Positions 7,855-14,830 of a stretch of 22,966 bases of DNA are shown piece after piece (the first letter of the stretch is position 1; every line of letters begins with the position of its first letter). The stretch lies in contig CAIPQY010000440.1 in NCBI GenBank assembly GCA_903867275.1, positions 1 to 22,966 of the forward strand, given 5' to 3'. The notes under the pieces were generated by a model. It made no database searches and was not told where the DNA came from. It was given only the letters and a program-made list of their open reading frames with translations. A program made the position numbers and the translations under genes. Source of the stretch: an uncultured bacterium. Lineage in GTDB: Bacteria; Planctomycetota; Phycisphaerae; Phycisphaerales; SM1A02.

Positions 7855-8544
7855 ATGACCGCTGCAGCAATCCTTGGCAAGAAGATCGGCATGTCCCGCT
7901 GGTTCATGGCGGACGGAACCAACATTCCCGTCACCGTGATCGAGGCGGGTCCGTGCGTGGTCACGCAGGTGAAGACCGCTGCGACCGACGGCTATGCCGC
8001 CGTGCAGCTGGCCTTCGACGATGCGAAGGCCCGCACCAGCAAGCAGCCCGTGATGGGCCACGACGCCAAGGCCGGCTCCGATCCCAAGCGTCTGCACCGC
8101 GAACTGCGCCTCGACACCGACAAGGATGCCGAAGGTTTCACGCTCGGCCAGTCCGTGACCGTGAGCGCGCTCGAGGGCATCAAGTTCGTCGACGTGACCG
8201 GCACCAGCAAGGGCAAGGGTTTCCAAGGCACCATGGTGCGCTGGAACTTCAAGGGCCTGTGCGCCAGCCACGGCACGGAGCGCAAGCACCGTTCGCCCGG
8301 CAGCATCGGTGGCGGCGGCGCCGACCGTGGTCGCGGCCCCAAGATCAAGAAGGGCAAGAAAATGTCCGGCCACATGGGCGACGAGCGGGTCACCGTTCGC
8401 AGCCTCGATGTGGTCAGCATCGATGCCGAGAAGAATCTGCTCGTGGTGAAGGGGGCTGTCCCCGGCGCCAGCAACGGCTACCTGTTCATCCGGACGCCAA
8501 CGCGTCTCTACAAGCGAAAGGCTCGAATCCAGGCCGGTAAGTGA
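7855..8544 (+). CDS. rplC: 50S ribosomal protein L3
   Basis: The 229-residue product is slightly longer than E. coli L3 (209). It is an early assembly protein whose central extension reaches towards the peptidyl transferase centre. Diagnostic stretches are ILGKKIGMSRWF at the N-terminus, DVTGTSKGKGFQGTMVRWNF at 113-132, HRSPGSIG at 145-152, KKMSGHMGDERVTV and LLVVKGAVPGA. The loop after GSIG reads GGGADRGRGPK and has no glutamine, whereas E. coli has QNQTPGK with the methylated Gln150. AAGGA about 8 nt upstream supports the start. It is followed by an unusually long 142-nt gap before rplD. Confidence 0.97.
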   Translation: MTAAAILGKKIGMSRWFMADGTNIPVTVIEAGPCVVTQVKTAATDGYAAVQLAFDDAKARTSKQPVMGHDAKAGSDPKRLHRELRLDTDKDAEGFTLGQSVTVSALEGIKFVDVTGTSKGKGFQGTMVRWNFKGLCASHGTERKHRSPGSIGGGGADRGRGPKIKKGKKMSGHMGDERVTVRSLDVVSIDAEKNLLVVKGAVPGASNGYLFIRTPTRLYKRKARIQAGK

Positions 8545-8686
8545 CCTGGATGGCTGGGCAGGCCCTTGCGGGAACCACCCACGCCGAAACAAGCGAACCC
8601 CAAACCGAGTCGATCCCTGCCGCCGCCCGATTGTGAAGGGCTGCGGAGGGTAGGCGAGTAGGCCAAGTGGCCAAAGGTGAATGATC
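8545..8686 (+). promoter_or_regulatory. Structured rplC-rplD intergenic region, possible cis-regulatory element
   Basis: Most gaps in this cluster are under 45 nt, but this one is 142 nt. It contains an imperfect hairpin at 8615-8650: CCCT, CGC and GCCC pair with GGGC, GCG and AGGG around a 9-nt loop. A small GGCC-AAGT-GGCC hairpin at 8661-8672 immediately precedes the rplD ribosome binding site AAAGG (8673-8677). There is no T-run, so neither looks like an intrinsic terminator. In enterobacteria L4 represses its own operon through leader RNA, so a local element controlling rplD is plausible but unproven. No ORF with coding character is seen in the gap. Confidence 0.4.
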
Positions 8687-9340
8687 ATGATTGAACTCCC
8701 AATCCTTGATTTGCACGGCAAGAAGATTGACGTGCTGAAGATCGACGAGAGCACGCTCGGTGGCGAGATCCGCCACGCGCTGCTGAAGCAGGCTTACGTC
8801 ACCACGCACACGAACCAGCGACAGGGTTCCGCCCGCACCAAGGGCCGCGGATCCGTCAATGGCTCGACCCGCAAGCTGTACAACCAGAAGGGCACCGGCA
8901 ATTCGCGCGTCGGTGCTTCGCGCATTCCCGGCCGCAAGGGCGGTGGCGTGGCCTTCGAGAAGACCCGCGACCGCGACGCCTTCCGCACCCAGATGACCCG
9001 CAAGATGCGCCGCCTTGCCAACCGCAACGCGCTGCTCGCCAAGCTGGTCGACGGTGAAGTGAAGTGCTTCAGCGATCTGGCCTTCAAGCAGCCCCAGACC
9101 AAGGCATTCGCCGCGGTGCTCAAGACCATCGGCATCGATCGCAGCTGCCTGGTTGCGCTTGATGGCGGCAACGAGAACGCCCGCCTGAGCGCGCGCAACA
9201 TCGACAACGTCACCGTGACCCGCATCGAGCAGTTGAACGCCTTCGACCTGCTGAACCACCGCTTCATGGTGGTCGACAAGGCAAGTCTGCAGGCGTTCAT
9301 CGACGGTTCCGCCCTGAAGGGCACGAAGGAGTCCGCCTAA
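8687..9340 (+). CDS. rplD: 50S ribosomal protein L4
   Basis: This 217-residue protein lines the nascent peptide exit tunnel. Seen here are the N-terminal LPILDLHGKKIDVLKI, the tunnel-loop region RQGSARTKGRGSVNGSTRKLYNQKGTGNSRVGASR with its basic character, and the C-terminal helix-rich globular part ending FIDGSALKGTKESA. Two ATGs are possible, 8681 and 8687. The second was chosen because AAGG at 8674-8677 lies 9 nt upstream of it but only 3 nt from the first. The stop TAA shares its last A with the ATG of rplW. In E. coli L4 also acts as a transcriptional and translational repressor of the S10 operon. Confidence 0.95.
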   Translation: MIELPILDLHGKKIDVLKIDESTLGGEIRHALLKQAYVTTHTNQRQGSARTKGRGSVNGSTRKLYNQKGTGNSRVGASRIPGRKGGGVAFEKTRDRDAFRTQMTRKMRRLANRNALLAKLVDGEVKCFSDLAFKQPQTKAFAAVLKTIGIDRSCLVALDGGNENARLSARNIDNVTVTRIEQLNAFDLLNHRFMVVDKASLQAFIDGSALKGTKESA

Positions 9341-9618
9341 TGCACGCGACCCACATCATCCGCCGTCCAGTCGTGACGGAAAAGGCCAGCTACCAGACGG
9401 GCGAGAGCAATCGCTACACGTTCGAGGTGGCCGGCACCGCCCGCAAGGATCAGATCAAGGCCGCGGTGCAGGAGCTGTACAAGGTGCGTGTGCTCGGTGT
9501 GAGCACGCAGAACCGCAAGGCCCGTGACCGTCAGTACAAGTACGGCATGGTCGCTGGTGCAACCACCAAGCGCGCCATCGTGAAGGTGCACCCCGAGGAC
9601 AAGATCGAGCTCTTCTGA
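9340..9618 (+). CDS. rplW: 50S ribosomal protein L23
   Basis: This 92-residue protein at the exit-tunnel rim forms the docking site for trigger factor and SRP in bacteria. It shows the family opening HIIRRPVVTEKASYQ, then RYTFEVAGTARKDQIKAAVQELYKVRVLGVSTQN. The conserved exposed glutamate corresponds to one in the VTEKA segment. The length is standard. The start ATG overlaps the rplD stop by one base (TAATG), and AAGGAG at about 9326-9331 provides a strong ribosome binding site inside the end of rplD. Confidence 0.95.
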   Translation: MHATHIIRRPVVTEKASYQTGESNRYTFEVAGTARKDQIKAAVQELYKVRVLGVSTQNRKARDRQYKYGMVAGATTKRAIVKVHPEDKIELF

Positions 9619-9632
9619 GCTGAGGAATTCCC

Positions 9633-10487
9633 ATGGCGATTCGCATCTACAAGAAGACCACCAACGGCCGTCGCAACGCCAGCGTGAACATGCACGTTGA
9701 GGTGACGCGTTCCAAGCCCGAGAAGAGCCTGTGCCGTGCGCTGCCCAAGACCGGCGGCCGCAACTGCCAGGGCAAGCTCACCGTCATCCAGCAGGGCGGA
9801 GGCCACAAGCGCCGCTACCGTCTGATCGACTTCAAGCGTCGCAAGGACGACGTGGTGGGCACCGTGATGACGGTCGAGTACGACCCCAACCGCACCTGCC
9901 ACATCGCCCTGGTGGAATACACCGACGGCGAGAAGCGCTACATCCTCTGCCCCAAGGGCCTCACGGTCGGCGGCAAGGTGATCAGCAGCAAGGACGCGGT
10001 TGAGCCCGAGGCGGGCAACTGCATGCCGCTGAAGCACATCCCCACCGGTCTCGACGTGCATTGCATCGAGATGACCCCCGGCAAGGGCGGCGCCCTGTGC
10101 CGCGCCGCGGGCATGGCTGCGCGTCTGACCAACAAGGAAGGCCGCATGGCCACCCTCGTGCTGCCCAGCGGCGAAATCCGCCAGGTGCTGCTCGAGTGCC
10201 GCGCCACCATCGGCTCGGTTGGCAACGCCGACAACGGCAACGTCATTCTCGGCAAGGCCGGCCGCGCGCGCTGGCTCGGCCGTCGTCCCCGCACCCGCGG
10301 TGTCGCCATGAGCCATCACCAGCACCCGCACGGTGGTGGTGAAGGCCGTTCGAAGGGTGGCCAGGAGCCCTCGAACGCCAGCGGCACCCAGTCGAAGGGC
10401 GGTCGTACCCGTCGCTTCGGCATGTCCAGTGACCATCTCATCATCCGTCGCCGCTATAGCCGGCGTTACGGCCAGCTGAAGCTGTGA
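9633..10487 (+). CDS. rplB: 50S ribosomal protein L2
   Basis: L2 is a 284-residue core large-subunit protein needed for subunit association and peptidyl transferase assembly. The N-terminal RNA-binding part (GGGHKRRYRLIDFKR at 55-69) and the SH3-like domain (ATIGSVGN, KAGRARWLGRRPRTRG) are typical. The C-terminal HPHGGGEGR motif is kept at 231-239, including His231, the equivalent of E. coli His229. The flanks are unusual: AMSHHQ replaces the common AMNPVD just before it, and QEPSNASG replaces the normally conserved (R/K)HPV.PWG. GAGGAA upstream supports ATG 9633. Identity is certain despite the divergent C-terminal third. Confidence 0.97.
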   Translation: MAIRIYKKTTNGRRNASVNMHVEVTRSKPEKSLCRALPKTGGRNCQGKLTVIQQGGGHKRRYRLIDFKRRKDDVVGTVMTVEYDPNRTCHIALVEYTDGEKRYILCPKGLTVGGKVISSKDAVEPEAGNCMPLKHIPTGLDVHCIEMTPGKGGALCRAAGMAARLTNKEGRMATLVLPSGEIRQVLLECRATIGSVGNADNGNVILGKAGRARWLGRRPRTRGVAMSHHQHPHGGGEGRSKGGQEPSNASGTQSKGGRTRRFGMSSDHLIIRRRYSRRYGQLKL

Positions 10488-10503
10488 TTCCAGGAGACCA
10501 CGC

Positions 10504-10800
10504 ATGAGCCGTTCCTCCAAGAAGGGTCCTTTTGTCGACGAGCGTCTCTACCGCAAGGTGGAGAAGATGCAGTCATCCGGCCGCCGTCAGCCGCTGAAGA
10601 CGTGGCGCCGCTCGTGCACGATCGTGCCCGAGTTCGTCGGTGTCACGTTCCAGGTGCACAACGGCAGGGGTTTCCACGATGTCTTCGTGACCGAAGACAT
10701 GGTGGGCCACAAGCTGGGCGAGTTCTCGATCACCCGCCTGTTCAAGGGCCACACGAACAAGAAGGAAGGCATCGACGGCGGCGAGAAGTCAGCCGGCTGA
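10504..10800 (+). CDS. rpsS: 30S ribosomal protein S19
   Basis: S19 forms a complex with S13 in the 30S head near the A site. The 98-residue product has the hallmark opening MSRSSKKGPFVDERL, then TWRRSCTIVPEFVGVTFQVHNGRGF and VTEDMVGHKLGEFSITRLFKGH. The family average is about 92 residues, and the extra residues form a short C-terminal tail after GHTNKK. AGGAGA about 8 nt before the ATG provides the ribosome binding site. The next gene, rplV, starts 14 nt after the stop. Confidence 0.96.
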   Translation: MSRSSKKGPFVDERLYRKVEKMQSSGRRQPLKTWRRSCTIVPEFVGVTFQVHNGRGFHDVFVTEDMVGHKLGEFSITRLFKGHTNKKEGIDGGEKSAG

Positions 10801-10814
10801 TTCGGAGTACACCC

Positions 10815-11144
10815 ATGGCCTACATCTCTTCCCATCGTTTCGCTCGCATCGCCCCGCGCAAGGCACGGTTGGTGGCTGATCTGATCCGCGGCAAGCCCGT
10901 CGATCAGGCGCTGACCGAGCTGCAGTTCACCAAGAAGCGCGGCGCGTTCTTCCTTCGTTACGTGCTCCGCAGCGCCATCGCGCAGGCGGAGCAGGCCAAT
11001 GTCGATCCGGGTCGTCTCTTCGTGAGCGAGAGCCGCGTCGACGAGGCACCCACCATCAAGCGATTCCAGCCAAAGGATCGCGGTCGTTCGCATCAGATTC
11101 TCAAGCGCAACAGTCACCTGATTGTTGGCGTGGACGTTCGCTGA
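10815..11144 (+). CDS. rplV: 50S ribosomal protein L22
   Basis: L22 is a 109-residue protein whose beta-hairpin lines the exit tunnel and contributes to macrolide sensitivity. Seen are the N-terminal ISSHRFARIAPRKARLVADLIRGKPVDQAL, the helix LRYVLRSAIAQAEQ (family form SAIANAE), VSESRVDEAPTIKRFQPKDRGRSHQILKRNSHL, and the terminal strand IVGVDVR. GGAG about 8 nt upstream supports ATG 10815. A longer reading frame upstream runs in shadow of rpsS and is not used. It sits in the standard rpsS-rplV-rpsC order. Confidence 0.95.
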   Translation: MAYISSHRFARIAPRKARLVADLIRGKPVDQALTELQFTKKRGAFFLRYVLRSAIAQAEQANVDPGRLFVSESRVDEAPTIKRFQPKDRGRSHQILKRNSHLIVGVDVR

Positions 11145-11154
11145 GGAAAACACC

Positions 11155-11859
11155 ATGGGACAGAAAGTCCATCCATTCGGTTTCCGCGTCGGTGTGACCG
11201 AGGCTCACAAGAGCCGCTGGTTCGCACCCAAGGCCCTGTTCGGCGAGCTGCTGATCGAGGACTACAAGATCCGCAAGTACGTGGACAAGCGCCTCAACCG
11301 CACGCCGCCCTTCGCGGCCGTGAGCGATGTGCACATCGAGCGCACGCGCGAGGAGCTGACCGTCATCATCAAGACCGCGCGCCCGGGCCAGGTCGTGGGC
11401 CTGAAGGGTGCCGAGGTCGAGAAGCTGACCAACGACCTGCAGACCCTCACGGGCCGCAAGGTCGCGATCCGCATCATCGAGATCAAGAACCCCGAGATCG
11501 ACGCCCGTCTGATCGGCGAGACCCTCGCCGAGCAGCTGAAGAAGCGCGCGAACTTCCGCAAGGTGCTGAAGCAGCGTTGCGAAGGCGCCATGCAGAACGG
11601 TGCGCTCGGCGTGAAGATCCAGCTCAGCGGTCGCCTTGGCGGCGCTGAAATGAGCCGCACGCTCGACAGCCGTCTGGGCAAGATTCCGCTCAGCACGCTG
11701 CAGGCGAACGTGGATTACGCCGTGGTTCACGCATTCACCACCAGCGGTGCGCTGGGCGTGAAGGTGTGGGTCTACAAGGGCATGTACAGCCAGGACCAGC
11801 AGGACGAAGTGGTGTCGAACGCGGCCGGTGGCCGTGCGCGCGCCCGCGGCCGTCGTTGA
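11155..11859 (+). CDS. rpsC: 30S ribosomal protein S3
   Basis: S3 is a 234-residue protein of the mRNA entry channel with helicase-related function. It starts MGQKVHPFGFRVGV, the family signature. A KH domain follows with GLKG in VVGLKGAEVEKL as the GxxG loop. The C-terminal domain has QNGALGVKIQLSGRLGGAEMSR and the conserved GVKVWVYKG. A short basic tail, GGRARARGRR, ends the protein. ATG 11155 has GAGGAA upstream at about 9 nt. The gap after rplV is 10 nt. Length and domain order are ordinary for bacteria. Confidence 0.97.
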   Translation: MGQKVHPFGFRVGVTEAHKSRWFAPKALFGELLIEDYKIRKYVDKRLNRTPPFAAVSDVHIERTREELTVIIKTARPGQVVGLKGAEVEKLTNDLQTLTGRKVAIRIIEIKNPEIDARLIGETLAEQLKKRANFRKVLKQRCEGAMQNGALGVKIQLSGRLGGAEMSRTLDSRLGKIPLSTLQANVDYAVVHAFTTSGALGVKVWVYKGMYSQDQQDEVVSNAAGGRARARGRR

Positions 11860-11882
11860 AAGATTGAACACGAGGACCAGCC

Positions 11883-12302
11883 ATGAGCATGATGCCCAAG
11901 CGAGTGAAGTTCCGGAAAGAGCAGCGTGGCAAGCTGAAGGGCAACGCCACGCGCGGCAACTACGTTGCCTACGGCGATTACGGTCTGCAGAGCCTCGAGC
12001 CGCACTGGCTCAGCGCCCGTCAGATCGACGCCGGCCGCATCGCGGCGCAGCACTTCCTGCGCCGTCAAGGCAAGCTCTACATCCGCGTCTTCCCAGACAA
12101 GCCCATCTCCAAGAAGCCCCTCGAGACCCGAATGGGTACGGGCAAGGCGGATGTGGAATTCTGGGCCGCCCGCATCAAGCCGGGCACGGTGCTCTTCGAG
12201 ATCGCCGGCGTTCCTGAGGACCTCGCGAAGCAGGCCTTCGCGCGAATCGCACACAAGATGCCCGTGAAGTGCCGCTTCGTGGCCCGACGCATCGCAGTCT
12301 GA
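11883..12302 (+). CDS. rplP: 50S ribosomal protein L16
   Basis: L16 is a 139-residue protein placed between the A-tRNA elbow and helix 38/89 of 23S rRNA. It opens MPKRVKFRKEQRGKLKGNATRGN. It then has SARQIDAGRIAAQHFLRRQGKLYIRVFPDKPISKKPLETRMGTGKADVEFW, with the conserved arginine of the RMGTGK loop, and finally IKPGTVLFEIAGV. Three in-frame ATGs exist (11883, 11889, 11892). The first was chosen for its 6-nt spacing to GAGG. The leading MSM is absent from most homologues, so the true start may be a few codons later. Confidence 0.95.
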   Translation: MSMMPKRVKFRKEQRGKLKGNATRGNYVAYGDYGLQSLEPHWLSARQIDAGRIAAQHFLRRQGKLYIRVFPDKPISKKPLETRMGTGKADVEFWAARIKPGTVLFEIAGVPEDLAKQAFARIAHKMPVKCRFVARRIAV

Positions 12303-12314
12303 CCGGAGTTCACC

Positions 12315-12518
12315 ATGGAAAGCACCGAGATCCGAAAGTTGACCGACGAGCAGATCGCGAGCGAGCTGGCAGCCGCGCGCCGCAAGGTTTTCAACCTGCG
12401 CGCCCAGGCCGTGACCGAGAAGGTGGAGAACACCAGCCAGTTCCGCACCACCCGCCGCACCATCGCCCGCCTGCTCACCGAGCAGGGCGCGCGCACCAAG
12501 ACCGGAGCCAAGGCATGA
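12315..12518 (+). CDS. rpmC: 50S ribosomal protein L29
   Basis: This is a 67-residue helical-hairpin protein near the exit tunnel, next to L23. The pattern KLTDEQIASELAAARRKVFNLRAQAVTEKVENTSQFRTTRRTIARLLTEQ matches the two-helix L29 fold with the conserved LR.Q and R..IAR segments. GGAG upstream of ATG 12315 gives a good ribosome binding site. The stop overlaps the rpsQ start as ATGA, so the two are translationally coupled. The C-terminal tail GARTKTGAKA is basic and probably unstructured. Confidence 0.94.
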   Translation: MESTEIRKLTDEQIASELAAARRKVFNLRAQAVTEKVENTSQFRTTRRTIARLLTEQGARTKTGAKA

Positions 12519-12826
12519 GCCACGAACACACGATCATCGTGCCCGAGAACAGTCCGCGCCGCGTCGGCGTGGTCGAGAGCGACAACCGCGACAAGACCCG
12601 CAAGGTCGTCGTGGCCTTCGTCGCCCGCCACCCCAAGTACGGCAAGTTCACCAAGCGCCGCACGGTGCTTCAGGTGCACGACGAGAAGAACGAGAGCCGC
12701 GTCGGCGATCGCGTTGAGGTGGCCGAGTGCCGCCCCATCAGCCGCACCAAGAGCTGGACGCTTGTCCGAGTGGTCGAGAAGGCCCCGGTGAAGCTGTTCG
12801 CCATCACGGAGGAGGCGGGTCGCTGA
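12515..12826 (+). CDS. rpsQ: 30S ribosomal protein S17
   Basis: S17 is an OB-fold primary 16S rRNA-binding protein. The core is clear: RVGVVESDNRDKTRKVVVAF, then HPKYGKFTKRRTVLQVHDEKNESRVGDRVEVAECRPISRTKSWTLVRVVEKA. At 103 residues it is longer than E. coli S17 (84), with about ten extra residues before the core (SHEHTIIVPE) and a short C-terminal extension. ATG 12515 overlaps the rpmC stop by 4 nt. The upstream extension of the open frame is a shadow of rpmC and was not used. Confidence 0.95.
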   Translation: MSHEHTIIVPENSPRRVGVVESDNRDKTRKVVVAFVARHPKYGKFTKRRTVLQVHDEKNESRVGDRVEVAECRPISRTKSWTLVRVVEKAPVKLFAITEEAGR

Positions 12827-12845
12827 AAGGCGCCCGACACACGTC

Positions 12846-13232
12846 ATGATTCAGAAGGAATCACGCATCGAGGTCTGTGACAACAGTGGCGCCAAGGAAG
12901 CCATGGTCATCGGCATCATGGGCGTCAGCACCGCCAAGGGACGCTTCACCCGCGTCGCCATGGGCGTGGGCGACAAGGTCCTCGTGGCCGTCAAGAAGGC
13001 GCTGCCCACCGGCGACGTGAAGAGTGGCGACAAGGCCACCGCCGTCATCGTGCGCACCAAGTACCCCACCCGTCGTCCCGACGGCAGCTACGTGCGCTTC
13101 GACTCGAACGCATGCGTGCTGATCGACGCCGAGGGCAATCCCCGCGGCACCCGCATCTTCGGCGCCGTGGCGCGCGAGCTGCGCGAGAAGAACTTCATGA
13201 AGATCGTTTCCCTGGCATCGGAGGTCGTCTGA
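12846..13232 (+). CDS. rplN: 50S ribosomal protein L14
   Basis: L14 is a large-subunit interface protein and the docking site of the silencing factor RsfS. The sequence MIQKESRIEVCDNSGAKEAM, then VGDKVLVAVKKALPTGDVKSGDKATAVIVRT, RRPDGSYVRFDSNACVLID, and NPRGTRIFGAVARELREKNFMKIVSLASEV matches the family throughout. It is 128 residues, a few longer than the usual 122. The ribosome binding site is weak, with AAAGG more than 15 nt from the ATG, so translation may depend on coupling to rpsQ, which ends 19 nt earlier. It abuts rplX with a single-base gap. Confidence 0.97.
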   Translation: MIQKESRIEVCDNSGAKEAMVIGIMGVSTAKGRFTRVAMGVGDKVLVAVKKALPTGDVKSGDKATAVIVRTKYPTRRPDGSYVRFDSNACVLIDAEGNPRGTRIFGAVARELREKNFMKIVSLASEVV

Positions 13233-13233
13233 C

Positions 13234-13578
13234 ATGGCTCGACACGTACGCAAGGGTGACATGGTGATCGTCACCGCGGGCAACAACCGCGGCACGGTCG
13301 GCGAAGTGCTGGAGGTCATCACCGACAGCGATCGCGTGATCGTGAAGGGCGTCAACATCCGCACCAAGAATCTCCGCCGCAGCCAGACGCGCCCCCAGGG
13401 CGGCCAGGTGAAGCAGGAGATGCCCATTCACATCAGCAACGTGAGCCCCGTGGTGGACGGCAAGCCGTCCCGCGTGCGGTTCGTGACCAAGCCCGATGGC
13501 AGCAAGGTTCGCGTGGCGTCGCGTGGTGGCAAGGAGCTGCACACGCTTCACAAGGCCCGCGGCAAGGCGAAGGCCTGA
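13234..13578 (+). CDS. rplX: 50S ribosomal protein L24
   Basis: L24 is a 114-residue assembly initiator of the large subunit. It has the KOW motif near the N-terminus (HVRKGDMVIVTAGNNRGTVGEVLEV, about residues 4-28), followed by RVIVKGVNIRTKNLRRSQTRPQGG and the conserved MPIHISNVSPV. The C-terminal basic tail ending KARGKAKA is longer than in many homologues. GGAGG about 10 nt upstream lies within the end of rplN. The ATG comes one base after the rplN stop. Confidence 0.95.
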   Translation: MARHVRKGDMVIVTAGNNRGTVGEVLEVITDSDRVIVKGVNIRTKNLRRSQTRPQGGQVKQEMPIHISNVSPVVDGKPSRVRFVTKPDGSKVRVASRGGKELHTLHKARGKAKA

Positions 13579-13593
13579 TTCGGAGACAGAACC

Positions 13594-14187
13594 ATGGCAG
13601 CAACACGTGAAATTCCCCGTCTGCAGAAGTCCTTCCGCGAGGAAGTCATCCCCAAGGTGCTGAAGGAGTTCGGGCTGAAGAACGCCAACCAGGTGCCGAA
13701 GGTGGCCAAGGTCATCGTGAGCACCGGCGTCGGCAAGCGTCTGGAGAACCAGAAGCTGAAGCCCGAGCACCGTGAGGCGGTGGTCGACACCTATCGCAAG
13801 ATCACGGGCCAGAACCCGATCATGATCAAGGCCAAGAAGGCCGTGAGCAACTTCAAGGTCCGCGAGGGTTCGCCCAGCGCGTTCATGGTCACCCTGCGTC
13901 GCGACCGCATGTGGGGCTTCCTGGATCGTCTGATCAACCTCGCCATCCCCCGCATCAAGGACTTCCGCGGCGTGAGCGACAAGAGCTTCGACCGTGGCGG
14001 CAGCTGGGCGATGGGTCTCACCGAGCAGGCCGTGTGGCCCGAGATCAACATGGCCAACGTCAACTTCAGCCACGGCATGCACGTGAACATCGTGTTCGAG
14101 AACAGCGATCCCAAGATGAGCCGCTTCGTGCTCGCCGAACTGGGCATGCCCTTCGTGCGACCTGAAGAGAACAGCAAGAAGGCCTGA
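13594..14187 (+). CDS. rplE: 50S ribosomal protein L5
   Basis: L5 is a 5S rRNA-binding protein of the central protuberance. Family landmarks are VAKVIVSTGVGKRLENQKLK, ITGQNPIMIKAKKAVSNFKVREG, MVTLRRDRMWGFLDRLINLAIPRIKDFRG, and the C-terminal AELGMPFVRPE. It has 197 residues, against about 180 usually. Most of the excess is at the N-terminus (AATREIPRLQKSFREEV). The start has CGGAGA about 9 nt upstream. It lies between rplX and a short S14 gene in the usual spc order. Confidence 0.96.
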   Translation: MAATREIPRLQKSFREEVIPKVLKEFGLKNANQVPKVAKVIVSTGVGKRLENQKLKPEHREAVVDTYRKITGQNPIMIKAKKAVSNFKVREGSPSAFMVTLRRDRMWGFLDRLINLAIPRIKDFRGVSDKSFDRGGSWAMGLTEQAVWPEINMANVNFSHGMHVNIVFENSDPKMSRFVLAELGMPFVRPEENSKKA

Positions 14188-14201
14188 ACCGGAGCAACCC
14201 C

Positions 14202-14387
14202 ATGGCCAGCAAGCGAACCTTCGTCAAGATGCAGCAGAAGCCCAAGTTCAGCACGCGCAAGCGCAATCGGTGCGAAATCACCGGTCGCGGCAATGGCGTG
14301 TACCGCAAGTTCCGCGTGTGCCGTCACATGCTCCGCGAACTCGCACTGCAGGGCATGGTGCCCGGCATGCGCAAGGCCAGTTGGTGA
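14202..14387 (+). CDS. rpsZ: 30S ribosomal protein S14, short type with a half-lost zinc site
   Basis: This 61-residue protein has the length and C-terminal end (PGMRKASW) of zinc-type S14, which sits in the 30S head next to S10 and S19. The zinc-type pattern is CxxC-x12-CxxC. Here the four positions read Cys24, Thr27, Cys40 and Met43, in RNRCEITGRG and FRVCRHMLREL. Only one cysteine of each pair remains, so a normal zinc ribbon cannot form. The RNRC..TGR part looks like the zinc-free long S14 of E. coli. CGGAGC about 8 nt upstream serves as ribosome binding site. The symbol rpsZ refers to length class only; rpsN would also be acceptable. Confidence 0.93.
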   Translation: MASKRTFVKMQQKPKFSTRKRNRCEITGRGNGVYRKFRVCRHMLRELALQGMVPGMRKASW

Positions 14388-14409
14388 GCCCACAAGAGAG
14401 GAACCACCC

Positions 14410-14808
14410 ATGCCCCTGAACGATCTCACAGCCGACATGCTCACCCGTATCCGCAACGCGGTCTCCAACCGCGCGCGACAGGTGATGGTCCTGGACAACA
14501 AGCTCAACCGCGGTGTGGCCAAGGTGCTGCACGAAGAGGGCTACATCCGCAGCTTCGAGACCATCGTCGATGGTCGCGGAGGGCTGATCCGCCTGGACCT
14601 GAAGTACGGTCCGGACGGCGCCAGCGTGATCAGCTCCATCGATCGCGTGAGCAAGGCCGGCTGCCGCGTGTACCGCGGCGTCGAGGAACTTCCCAAGCCC
14701 CAGCAGGGCCTGGGCATCGCCATCATCACCACCAGCCGCGGCGTCATGAGCGACCGCGCCTGCCGAGAATCACGCCTGGGCGGCGAAATCGTCGCCACGG
14801 TGTGCTGA
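14410..14808 (+). CDS. rpsH: 30S ribosomal protein S8
   Basis: S8 is a 132-residue primary-binding protein of the 16S central domain and, in E. coli, the repressor of the spc operon. It opens MPLNDLTADMLTRIRNAVSNRARQV, then shows VAKVLHEEGYIRSF and the conserved C-terminal block GLGIAIITTSRGVMSDRACRESRLGGEIVATV. GAGAGGAA about 9 nt upstream supports ATG 14410. The open frame extends upstream into rpsZ but that part is shadow. The last residue is a cysteine where E. coli has tryptophan. Confidence 0.96.
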   Translation: MPLNDLTADMLTRIRNAVSNRARQVMVLDNKLNRGVAKVLHEEGYIRSFETIVDGRGGLIRLDLKYGPDGASVISSIDRVSKAGCRVYRGVEELPKPQQGLGIAIITTSRGVMSDRACRESRLGGEIVATVC

Positions 14809-14830
14809 GAGAGAGACACAGGAGACAGTC

